Under the pieces are notes generated by a model. That model was given only the letters and a program-made list of their open reading frames with translations, did not search any database and was not told where the DNA came from. This document shows, piece after piece, positions 48,046 through 59,731 of a DNA stretch of 64,000 nucleotides (positions are counted from its first letter, which is position 1; each line of letters begins with the position of its first letter). The position numbers and the translations under genes were made by a program. The stretch is taken from the NCBI RefSeq assembly GCF_907164915.1, contig NC_061862.1:121733533-121797532 (forward strand), in the 5' to 3' direction. The DNA comes from Impatiens glandulifera (Eukaryota > Streptophyta > Magnoliopsida > Ericales > Balsaminaceae).

Positions 48046-49480
48046 TGTGGAGACGTGAAGATGTTGCTTCTGGTTCGGTCGACGGGGAGCCGGTTGCGAA
48101 TCGCCGTGAAAGGATGCAGGAAGAGAGACATGAATCGGGCGGAAATGATTATAAAATAATCATATTAGGGTGTATATATATTCATGTAACATGGGCGAAC
48201 ATGTCTTCTTTCGAAAAGCGACTATTCATTCCATTTCACAGGACACCTGGACTAGGGGCGAATAATTGTTCTCTCGAAAAAACGACTATTCAATCCGTTT
48301 TACATGGAACATGGTCTTGGCGAACAAATATTCTCTCACAAGGCGTCTATTCATTCCATTGAATCTGGGCGAAGGGGTATTCTCTATGAAAATCAATTAA
48401 TTGAAGCGAATAAGTCTTCGCTCCTGAGCCTCTCCCCGCCAAAAAAATTAAAATAGATATAAAAAAAATAGTGAAGTAATTGAAGCGAAGATTTTTCCGG
48501 TTGGTGCATGTGATTTTTAATAAATTGAATTAATATTTAAAGAATGAAAATCTAAAATGCATGTTAATTTTGGTCTTTACATGCACGGGTAAGTGAATTT
48601 ACATGACAGGCAAGCGGTCTTCTCATGGGAGGGAAGCGGGTTTTACATGAACGTCAGGCTAAAAATATATGAGAAGAATAAATCTTCGCTTTCAATCGTC
48701 ACGTCGAAAAAAAAAATTAAAATAAAAATGGAAGTAATTAAAGCGAATATTTGTTCGTTTCCTGCCTGTCATTTTTAATGAATAGAATTAATATTTAATA
48801 AACGGAAATATAAAATTAATAAAAAAAGAAAAGACTGAAGTAATTGAAGCGAAGATTTGTTCGGTTGCTGCATGTGATTTTTAATAAATTGAATTAATAT
48901 TTAAAGAATGAAATAATAAAAATAATGTCAATCTTGGTCTTTACATAAACGGGTAAGTGTAATTACATGACAGACAAGCGGTCTTCTCATGGGTGGGTTG
49001 GGGGGTTTACATGAGGTTTTATTAAAATTAATTTCAGCGAATATATCTTCGCTCCTGAGCGTCTCCCGGCAAAAAAAAGTAAATAAAAAAAACAAAAAAA
49101 ATTAGAGTCAAGTAATTGAGGCGAAGATTTGTTCGGTTTCTGCATGTGAATTTTAATAAATTAAATAAATATTTAATAAATTAATTTATTAAAAAATAAA
49201 AAATAAAAAATAAGAATGAATTAATTGAATCAAATATTAGATCGCGGCATGTGATTTTTAATAAATTAAATTAATATTTAATAAACGGAAATATAAAATA
49301 CATGTCATTTTGGTCTTTACATAGACGGGTAAGTGTATTTACATGAAAGGCAAGCGGTCTTCTCATGGGTGGGTATGGGGGGTTTACATGAGGGTCAGGG
49401 CAACGGGGCGTGCAAATCTTCGCTCTCATCGCTTCTCACCCTTCCCTCTGACACGGTGCCCTGAGCGAAGATATCATATC
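48046..49480. repeat. Right-arm promoter repeats and ~275-bp terminal tandem repeats
   Basis: Mirror of 15,240-16,701. TCGAAA-centred promoter repeats lie at 48,200-48,360. Then about four diverged units follow, each with ATCTTCGCT-type palindromes (near 48,416, 48,678, 49,046, 49,428) and reversed CATG boxes (for example 48,940-49,015 and 49,305-49,392). Confidence 0.8.
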
Positions 49481-49709
49481 CGAGTTTCATATGAATATTA
49501 TATTGTTTCCAGGCGTTAACAGGAGCTGCCGTTAACGGCGTCTGGTGTGAACCCGGAATGAAACCCGAATTCCGGATCTCCCTCCCTCCGTTTCCTACCC
49601 AGTTTGATTTATTATTATAATAATAATGCTGCAATCTGATTGGTCCGCAACAGGGGAACACGGGAATCGGTAGCAGAAGATCTGAATTGGTTGTATAGAG
49701 GCTGTCTCC

Positions 49710-49796
49710 TTTACTTTTACATGCAACGCATAAAATAAAATAAAAAGTAATGACCAACCCTTTACAACCTTTATTTTACGATGACAATATGCTCTA
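49710..49796. other. Right flank of the giant element
   Basis: Starts TTTACTTTTACATG. No match to the left flank that would make a 9-bp target duplication. Confidence 0.5.
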
Positions 49797-50815
49797 AAGT
49801 AATGTTTGGTACGTGGTACTGTTTATATAAGTATAAGTTATAGAGAAGTATAAATTGTATGAGGTATTAAGTGGTACAAATTATATAAGTTATTAGTGTT
49901 TGGTTGGAAATTTAAAGTAGGTATAAATTATATAGGTTTTATTATATTGTGTTTGGTTGGTGGTATAAAAAATAAGTAAGAAGTGTAAAAGATTATTTTA
50001 TCTTTATATTTATATTAATTATTCTTAATTTTATTTTATTATTAATTATATTGAAATTAATAAAAAGAAAATTAATTTAAAATTTATATATTATTATAAA
50101 TATTTGTATATTTATAATAAATATTAATTGTTTTTATAAAATAAAATAATAATAATAATAATAATAGTTTTATAAAATAATATTTAAAATTAGAATGTAT
50201 AATTATAATTAATTTCAAAAATAAATTATATAAACATAAGTTGTATTAATTGATAATAATAATGTTTAGTTATAGTTTATTATTATTATATTTTAAAATA
50301 TAATAAAGAAATTAAAATTTTAATAAATTTGTATTTTAATTTAACATTATTTTTTTAAAATAAGTATTATTTAATTATGTAAAATTATCTCATTTAAATT
50401 TTTATACTTAAAATAATATAATTTTCTATGGAGATAAAATATATATTAAATTAAAAAATCAAATAAAAATATGTAATTACACATTTATTATTATTATTAT
50501 TATTTAAATTAGAAAATTAAACACATTTAAATATAAATAAATATTTAGTTATAATTTATTATTATCATTATTTTCTAAATTATTATATACAAAATAAAAT
50601 TTTCATAATTTTATAAAATTAAAAAGTAAAAAAAGAATATTAAAAGTTCTAAATGAGATTATACAACCTTGTAACACATGTGAGTATGTATTATGTTATA
50701 CTCTTGGATATAAAACTGTATACATAAATATTAGTCAACCAAACAAGTAATGTAATTTACTATAGATACGTTAAACTATATATATATATATAGTCTTGTA
50801 TAGCATACCAAACAT
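49797..50815. repeat. AT-rich element with ATGTTTGGTA inverted ends
   Basis: The left end GTAATGTTTGGTACGTGGTA matches in reverse the right end (TATAGCATACCAAACATATGC, about 50,795-50,815). The left part has GTGTTTGGTTGG-TATAA words, related in reverse to 8,200-8,395. Non-coding, about 1 kb. A non-autonomous DNA element is likely; the target duplication is not resolved. Confidence 0.5.
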
Positions 50816-51299
50816 ATGCTAAGTATCCTAAATTAGCTTAATTTAAGTTTCATTTTCCTATCAATCAGTTTGTATTTTTTTTTTTTTTAAAAGTACTATA
50901 TGGACTGAGACAAATTTATGTAGCCAAGGTAGGTTTGGACGTGACATTACAAGTAACTTTTTAATTTTTTTATTTAATTTATTATTTATTTATCTAATTA
51001 TTAATAAAATAATATTTATTTATTCATTTTATTAAAATTTTCTTGATAAACTCATCTTAATTTATTTATTTACATTGGGAGAAAATTTTTAGAAAGACGT
51101 CGCATCATTTGATTGCTGTAAAATTAATAATTTTTTTTATCTTTTTTATCTCTTCTCAAACTTTATTATTTTTCAAGTGATGGTGTGATAGTCATTTCCT
51201 CACCTATTCTTTTCCTCAGATTTTTTTTTCATACTTTCTTAATGGTATTTTTTCACTTTTACCTTATAGTGAATAGTCAAAATATTTATTAAAATGACC
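50816..51299. other. AT-rich spacer
   Basis: No gene recognised. Confidence 0.5.
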
Positions 51300-51600
51300 A
51301 CTCGGGAAGTTGGGCAGAAGAAAGAGAGAAAGGAGTCAAAGACAGAGGCAAGTAGCGTCGTCCTATCATCTTTCCAAAAGCCATCGCCCGCACGATCAAA
51401 GGCCACGCCTCTGAAGCTAAGGGACAAAAATCAGTAGAAAACACTATATGGGTAATTTGGTAATTCCAATTTAGTTTTTAGGGTTTTGATTTCTCTTCTT
51501 TAGGTATAAATAAACCCTTTGGGCTATTGAATTGGGGTACCCTTATATCTCTGTTTTGAATCAATCTCCCAACACTAATCAGAGTAACTACAATCTACCT
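51300..51600 (+). promoter_or_regulatory. Possible LTR/promoter remnant
   Basis: A less AT-rich island with GGTATAAATAAACCCTTTGG at about 51,504, followed by TTTTGAATCAATCTCCC. A TATA box, short leader and GAATCAAT word are common in the U3-R region of plant LTRs. No paired LTR, primer site or gag/pol is visible. It could equally be a fragment of a host promoter. Confidence 0.3.
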
Positions 51601-53706
51601 GCAAATTGACCCATAAAATGAGTTTTTCTTCTCCAACCTATCCCAAAACAAAACTTAAAATGAGTTTATACTCATTTTCTCTTCCATGAAAATGCAAATT
51701 TGCTTATGCACTATTCACGTACTCAAATCTTTTTTACAAATACAAAATGACTCTCTAAATATATTTATGAGTGAATTTTATATATTTTAATATTTTATAT
51801 CCTTATTGATATTTATATTTTTTTTATTTTTTTTATCTTCTCTTTTTTTATTAATATTTTTTATATATCATAAATTTATAATAAAACTAAAAATAATAAA
51901 ATAATTTTTAATAATTTTTGTTTTGATATAACTTTTTATATTTGTACAGTGTAATTGAGTTTATTTAATAAGATGTAATTTGTTTTTTTATTAATGTTTA
52001 CTTTGATATAATTTTATTGTTTGTGTAATGTAATTTGTGCTTGTTTATTAATGATGTTTAATTTTTTTTTTATGTGTATAAATTTACTAATTTATAATTA
52101 ATTTTATCATATTTTTATCTAATGGTGTGAGTTTGAAAAATATTAGGGTTTAATTTGTAAAGTTAATAAATATATAAGTAGTATTGAAAAAGTTGGTGTA
52201 AAAAGGAATATTTCAAAATTATTTTTTTTAGTTTGAAAATAGGTTTTTGGGTTAAATGTGAATTATTGTTTAATGAGACACTATCTGCATTTTGAATTTG
52301 AAAATGAGTTTGTAAGTTTGGAAATGGTCTAATTTTTTTTTTGTTTTCTTTGAAACTTTCTATCCAGTTTTCATCCTAATTTAATTTCATTATAAAATTC
52401 AATTCACATCTCTTTCATACTCCATTTCACGTTTTCAGATTATTATCTAATAGAACTCAACTTTGTATTTTGTTTGTTATAATCATTTTAAATATATCAA
52501 CTTATATATTTCATCCTCTTTTATTTTCTCATATTCTGTTATTACTTGCTTAGTTTTGAGAAATGTCACTTATGTTTTTTATTTTCTATGTAAAACTCAC
52601 TATATAAATAGAAAAACAAAGGAAAGAAACTTAAATTATTAGAATAATAATAATATACTAATTTAATTAATAATATTATTGTGTTAAAATAACTTGTTTC
52701 AATCCCCTTAGTTTCCATGTTGAATATAAATGATATGAAATTCAAAATTTTCAAATAAGAAAAATTAAGATATTAGAAAATCTCAAATTTAAAATTTATT
52801 TTTAAACTCAAAATGTAATATGTAGTCTAAAAACAAAAACAAATTCGAATATTTTTTTCTACATTAATATTAAAACTTTTTTAATACTATCTATATATTT
52901 ATAACTTTATAAATTTAATCAAATATTTTATTTTTTTTGACAGGTGCTCGAATTTAAATTGTAAAAGGAGGTTTGAAGTCAGAAAGTTCAAACTTTGAAC
53001 CTTATATATCAAAACATTCTTGCAATTTCTTTAAGTCAGAAAGTTCAACTCTTGAATATGCCGGTCAGCATCCCCTTATTCCTTCTCAATTTTATCAAAA
53101 TTTAGACAATTCAGACTTCAAACACTAGTTCTTCGTCAAAACTGTTCGAACCAAGAAAGGAAATTGAAAAGAAAAAATAATGATAATACATCATCGATCA
53201 TAAACGCACTACAAGAAGCAAACAAATTTTTTTTTAAGAAATGAAAAGGACAAACAAACAAATTAAATATTATTTGGAGTTGCAAAAGAAAAATTATACA
53301 CTCAAAGTGATTAAGGAACAAAATTAAATGTTATTGAAAAATAGGAGATTCATACAAGATTCAATGGTTCGAGCATTTATTGAAACTGAACAGACACGTA
53401 TTTTACAAAAAAGAGTTCAAGATTAAGGTGATATTTGTAATATTTCTATAATTTTGAAGGAGTTTAGGCTAATTTACTAGATTATATTAATTCTATATTT
53501 TGTCGGTAATTTTTGTTATTTATCTTGTACTCTTAATTATTGTGTGAATATAATTTTTATTTTTTTAGTAATGGTTTAGTAATTTGATTTTTTTTTTAAT
53601 TTCATAGATTTAACGTATTATTATTTTTGTTTTTATTTACTTTTATGTTTTGTTTTAATAAAATTATTTTATTAGTTTTTAGGTTTTATTCAATGATATT
53701 CATTAA

Positions 53707-53740
<34 letters not shown>

Positions 53741-53811
53741 TGATGACATTTAAAAATTATTATTAAAAGAATATGAGATAAAACCACAAATTAAATATAT
53801 AAATAAATTAG
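51601..53811. other. AT-rich spacer
   Basis: AAATGAGTTT words near 51,617, 51,657 and 52,300 hint at a MITE, but ends were not resolved. No gene. Confidence 0.4.
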
Positions 53812-53990
53812 GGCTCAATTATTATTTAGGTTTGAACTTGAGGCATTTTTATCATGGCTCGAAATTGAGGCGTTTTTATCGAATGGAGTTCGAACTTTGA
53901 GTTGAATCATTTTGAATTTGAACTATCAAACTTCTTGTCATTTAAAACTTTTCATCTATTTATTCTCTATGGTAATTTACGTGACAGTAT
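53812..53990. repeat. Fragment related to the foldback element ends
   Basis: Contains GGTTTGAACTTGAGGCATTT, TTTTTATCATGGCTCGAA and GAACTATCAAACTT. These are diverged versions of the terminal sequence at 59,468-59,560 and 63,610-63,706. Confidence 0.55.
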
Positions 53991-54629
53991 ATAATACTAG
54001 CAGAATTTTCGTGCGACGTAAATGGACAAATATATAAGCGAAATAATTAAGACATAAAATTTAAAAAAATAAATTTTTTATAAAAAATAAATTGAATTAC
54101 ACTATATAATATATTAATGATTATTATATTCAATAGTTTAAAAATATTTTATCAAATACAATAAACATAATTTTTTATCTTAATTAAATTTTGTTATATA
54201 AAAAATTAACACATTTAAGTTCTATTTTTTTATTTACATCTTTACACATGAATTATAAAAAATTAATAATCATTTGAATTTTATTACATAAATTTTGCTA
54301 TTATATTGTGTTTTTATATTGTGTTTTGACATTAATTTTATAGTATCATAATTGTTAGATACGGTATATATTAAATATATAAGTTTGAAAATTTTTAATA
54401 TTTTTTTTTTATTTATTCCATTTTTTAAATATTGTATAAAGTCATTTATTCTCATATTCATTATAATTTCTTTTATAGAAATTTTATTTAGATACAAATA
54501 AAATAAATTATTATAAATATGGTCGTTTTATTCAAATTTTATTTTTTTCGTTCTATTAATTTAATTTTCCTATTTTTTTAAAGTAAATTATTACTTTATT
54601 TTAAATAGATAAAAATAATATTTTAGCAA
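53991..54629. other. AT-rich spacer before the repeat field
   Basis: No gene recognised. Confidence 0.4.
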
Positions 54630-55501
54630 AATATGTTTGTATTTTTTCTCTTTTGAACATAATTATTTTAGCTTCTACTATATTTTATTAAAAAATTTAG
54701 AAACAGTTTATTTTTAATCCCAAAATATTGATTAAAATATATGTGAAATATCTGTTAAAAATAATATTGAACCATTATATAAATTTTATAGTATCAATAT
54801 TGTTCTTTCATTTATTCCATTTTTGTTAATATTGTGTGGAGTCATCTAATCTCATATATGTTATATGTTTTTTATAGAAATATTTTTTTTTAGATATAAT
54901 TAAAATAAATTATTAGAAATATGGTCATTTTATTCCAAATTTTAGTTTTTTCGTTCTATTAATTTAATTTAATTTTCCCATTTGTTTAACGTAAATTATT
55001 ACTCTATCTTAAATAGACAAAAACAATATTTTAACAAAAATATGTTTGTGTTTTTTATCTTTTAATCATAATTATTTCAGTTTCTGCTTTATTCTCTCAC
55101 AAATTTCGAAAACAGTTTATTATTTATTAAAAGTCAAAATATTAATTAAAATATATATGAAATATCTATTAAAAAATAATACTGAACCATTACCTAAATT
55201 TTATAATATCAATATTGTTTTTTCATTTGTTTCATTTTTTCAATAATGTGTGAAGTCATTTAATCTCATATTTATTATAATTTTTTTTTGATACAATTGA
55301 AATAAATTACTATAAATATGGTCATTTTATTTAGAATTTTAGTTTTTTTTTGTTCTATTAAATTAATTAATTTTATTTTCTATTTTTTAAAGTAAATTAT
55401 CACTTTATCTTAAATAGGCAAAAAGAATATTTTAGCAAAATATATTTATGTTTTTTCTCTTTTAATCAAAATTATTTTAGCAAAATTTTAGTTTATTTTA
55501 T

Positions 55502-55569
<68 letters not shown>

Positions 55570-58500
55570 CTATTTATTATATTTTTGTATATAATTAAAA
55601 TATTAAAATTATTTATTAAAATATAATTTTACTTATAATTTTATTATAAAATATATTATTAAGATGTGTTATGAAATAATAAAAATAAATAATTAAATAA
55701 AAATTTTAATTTTTTTTTTCTAAATTTAGAGAGGCAAAGAATCTTTCACCTCTATCTTGATTTCAAATCTTCGTCTTAATTAGCTTCTATATATTTATAA
55801 TAATATTATAAATTAAAATAATATATTTTTATCAATTATTTAAAAAATATGAAAATTTAAAGTTAAATATATTTATTATTATTTGAATATATATATATAT
55901 ATATATATAATCTATTTATTATATTTTTGTATATAATTAAAATATCAATATTATTTATTAAAATATAATTTTACTTATAATTTTATTATAAAATATCTTA
56001 TTAGGCGTGTTATGAAATAATAAAAAATAACTATTAATAAAAAAAAATATTATTTTTTTCTAAATTCACTAGGCAAAGAATCTTCAGCTTTTTCTTGATT
56101 TCAAATCCTCGTCTTCTTTCACTTCCCATTTTTCTTGAAATTAAGTTCCAATATTTTCTTCTAGGTTCTCCATAATAAAATTTAATTTAATATATAAAAC
56201 ACGTTTCAAAAACCTAAATAAATGATGATAGAATAAACAAACGAAGATAATTAAATTCAATTCAGACTAAATCACATTAATTATTATTAATATAATATGA
56301 ATATATTAAATAGGATAATCAAGACAAATATTATAAAATGATGTGAATAATAAATAAATTAATTGAACGTTATAATAAATAATAATAATATTTAAAAAAA
56401 AATTGGAAAATAGTAAAAAATCTTAGATATATATGCATTTAAAAATTATTTTTATTTTATTAATTAGTCATGAAATTTTATCATTACTCATACTTTAACC
56501 ATACCGGATTCAAAAGAAGATCGATGAAATGCGTATGATGTTGTTGTAGCTGCCTGAAACGATCAGATTTAAAAGATTGATGAAATGCGTATGACGTTGT
56601 TGCAGCTGCCTGAAACGATCAAATTTCTGAGAAAAAATAACAACAGATTATTGATAGAGAAGTTGAGAAGATTACGAGTCGATACAGAGATAGCACGCTT
56701 GAAGACCGAGGATGTTGTTGTAGCTGCCTGAAACGATCAAATTCCTTGAAAAAAATGCAAAACAGTGAACAATAAATTGTTGAAACATAACAAATTCAAT
56801 TATTGAAAGCATATGATAATGATAGAGAAATTGAGAATATTATGAGTCGATATAGAGATATCACTATTCTCTTTTCAATTGAACTTTGTTGATGTGAGAT
56901 TATTTATAGAAAAAAGTATTTAGGTGGAGAAGAAGATGAAAAGTTAGGTTGATATAATATATTGGTTTAATTGTAGTTATATACGTTGATATAATCATTA
57001 TTTAATGTTAAATTAAATGAATAGATAATTATAATATGATAACTGAAACTTTTTTATTCGAGCATATTTTCATATTTAATATTTAATGTTAAACTGAATT
57101 AATATTTTCATATTTAATATTTAATGTTTGTGTTTTTTTATCTTTTCATCATAATTATTTTAGCTTTACTTTATTCTCTTACAAATTTCGAAAACAGTTT
57201 ATTATTCATTAAAAGTCAAAATATTAATTAAAATATATGTAAATATTTATTAAAAAATAATACCGAACCATTACTTAAATTTTATAGTATCAATATTGTT
57301 TTTTCATTTGTTCCATTTTTTTTAATAGTGCGTGAAGTCATTTAATCTCATATTTATTATAATTGTTTTTAGATACAATTGAAATAAATTACTACAAATA
57401 TGGTCATTTTATTTAAAATTTTAGTTTTTTTTTGTCATAGTAAATTAATTTCATTTTCTATTTTTTTAACGTAAATTATCACTTTATCTTAAATAGGTAA
57501 AAATAATATTTTAGTAAAATATATTTGTGTTTTTTCTCTTTTGATCATAATTATTTTAGCTTCTACTTTATTCTCTCAAAAATTTTGAAAACAGTTTATT
57601 ATTTATCAAAAGTCAAAATATTAATTAAAATATGTGTGAAATATTTATTAAAAAATAATACTAAATCATCTTTTTTATTTTTTATGTATTCATATTTCAA
57701 AACTACATATACTTATACTTGAGTGTTATTATATATATAATTTTTTTGGTTAACCAATAACATTAATTATTATTTTAATTAAAATAATAATAATTCATTT
57801 TTAGAATATTTGTATAAAAAATATATATTTATAATAATATTATAAATTAAAATAATATATATTTATCAATAATTTAAAACATGTGAAAATATAAAGTTAA
57901 ATATATTTTATATTATTTGAATATATATATATATATATACATATATATAATCTATTTATTATATATTTTTTTTTGTATATAATTAAAATATTAATATTAT
58001 TTATTAAAATATCATTTTACTTATAATTTTATTATAAAATATCTTATTAGGCCGTGTTATGAAATAATAAAAATAATAATTATTATTTTTTTCTAAATTC
58101 ACTAAGGCAAAGAATCTTTGGCATTCTCTTGATTTCAAATCTTCGTCTTATTTCACTTCCCATTTTTTTTCAAATTAAATTCGAATCTTTTCTTCTAAGT
58201 CCTCCATAATAAAATTTAATTTAATATATAAAACACGTTTCAAAGACCTAAATAAATGATGATAGAATTAACAAACGACGATGATTAAATTCATACTAAA
58301 TCACATTATTATTAAAATAATATGAATATATTAAATAAGATAATCAAGAAAAATATTATAAAATAATGTGAATAATAAATAAATTAATTAAACAATATAA
58401 TAAATAATAATAATATTTCAAAAAAAAATTGAAAATTAGTAAAAAATCTTAGGCTAAGAATATAGAGATCATATGCATTTAAAAATTTATTTTTATTATA

Positions 58501-59160
58501 TTAATTAGTCATGAAATTTTATCATTACTCATACTTTAACCATACCAGATTAAAAAGAAGATCGATGAAATGCGTAGGATATTATTGCAGTTGTCTGAAA
58601 CGATCGAATTCAAAAGAAGATCGATGAAATTCGTATGACGTTGTTGTAGCTACCTGAAACGATCAAATTCCTGAGAAAAAATGCAAAACAGTTAACAACG
58701 TATTGTTGAAACATAACATAATACAAATTCAATTATTGAAAACATTATATTGATAGAGAAATTGAGAAGATTACGAGTCGATACAGAGATAACACGTTTG
58801 AAGACCGATGATGTTGTTGTATATGTCTGAAACAATCAAATTCCTAGAAAAAAATGCAAAACAGTGAACAACAAATTGTTAAAACATAATATAATGTAAA
58901 TTCAATTATTGAAAGAATGATAATGATAGTGAAATTGAGAATATTATGAGTCGATATGGAGATATCACTATTCTCTCTTCAATTGAACCATATTGATCTA
59001 AGATTATTTATAGAAAGAAAATATTTGGGTGGAGAAGAAGATGAAAAGTCAGGTTGATTTAATATATTGGTTTAATTGTAGTTATATAAGTTGATATAAT
59101 CATTATTTAATGTTAAATGAAATGAATAGATAATTATAATATGATAACTGAAACTTTTTT
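54630..59160. repeat. Field of nested ~400-bp and ~2-kb direct repeats
   Basis: A ~400-bp unit with TTTGTGTTTTTTCTCTTTT-ATCATAATTATTT and ACAGTTTATTATTTAT recurs near 54,630, 55,041, 55,440, 57,125 and 57,523. A larger block with AGGCAAAGAATCTT, AACGATCAAATTCCTGAG and GAGTCGATA recurs at about 55,730-56,950 and 58,090-59,090. Inside it, a ~60-75-bp unit (GATCGATGAAATGCGTATGA ... CTGCCTGAAACGATC) repeats near 56,515, 56,577, 58,560 and 58,618. A 61-bp TA run lies at 55,506-55,566. No coding capacity. Confidence 0.7.
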
Positions 59161-59356
59161 TATTCTTGCATATTTTCATATTTAATATTTAATATTAAAC
59201 TGAATTAATATAGATAATTGTTTTTATAATTAATATAATATAATAATTAAAATTCTTATTATTTTACAGTTTTTTATAATTAATATTTAATGTTAAATTT
59301 AATTAATATATATAATATTTTAGATGAGAATTATTAAGTTTAATTTTAAAATAATT

Positions 59357-59393
<37 letters not shown>

Positions 59394-59429
59394 AGTAACC
59401 CACATAAAATATTTAATGATAAAACTTTG

Positions 59430-59468
<39 letters not shown>

Positions 59469-59731
59469 CTTTGAGCATTTTTATCATATGAGGCTTGAAC
59501 TTTGATTTGAACCATATAGGGCTCGAACTATCAAAGTTTTGCCCATTTGGGGCTTTTTAATGAACGGAGATTATGCCCGTTAATTTAATATGACATGGAA
59601 TTTTTAATAAAAAAAATATATGCCAGCTGTAACTTGCACCCACACCCACACAAAAAGAACAAAAAAAATCTCATTCTTATTAGTCTTTCTCTATTCTCTA
59701 TTTTCATTGTTCTTCATTTCTTTCTTGGCCG

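Larger units (their letters stand above)
15001..49709. mobile_element. Giant inverted-repeat Mutator-like element (FAR1/Ulp1 type) with captured BRCT gene
   Basis: From both outer ends inward the two halves match in reverse orientation. They share a GGAGAC start, GATCTTCTGCTACCGATT, a GGACCAATCAGATTGCAGCA stretch, the palindromic CCGTTAACGG region, ~275-bp tandem repeats, then genes A, B, C and E in mirror order. FAR1-DBD/MULE transposases and Ulp1/C48 proteases are known cargo of plant Mutator-like elements, which supports this class. Arms above 13 kb carrying the transposase inside the inverted repeat are unusual. The transposase core differs at 4 of 87 aligned residues between arms. No convincing 9-bp target duplication is visible (left flank ATTTTTATA, right flank TTTACTTTT), so the exact ends, or a later rearrangement, remain open. 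The join between halves crosses a 500-N gap. Confidence 0.75.
35247..49709 (-). repeat. Right arm of the giant inverted repeat
   Basis: Reverse-orientation copy of 15,001-28,735 with genes E (-), C (+), B (-) and A (-) from the gap outward. It is slightly longer than the left arm, partly through extra repeat blocks at 36,180-37,600. The outer end reads ...GTCTCC at 49,704-49,709. Confidence 0.85.

Noticed and set aside
14992..49718. 9-bp target duplication for the giant element
   Set aside because: The nine bases left of 15,001 and right of 49,709 match at only about four positions, so I do not claim a duplication.
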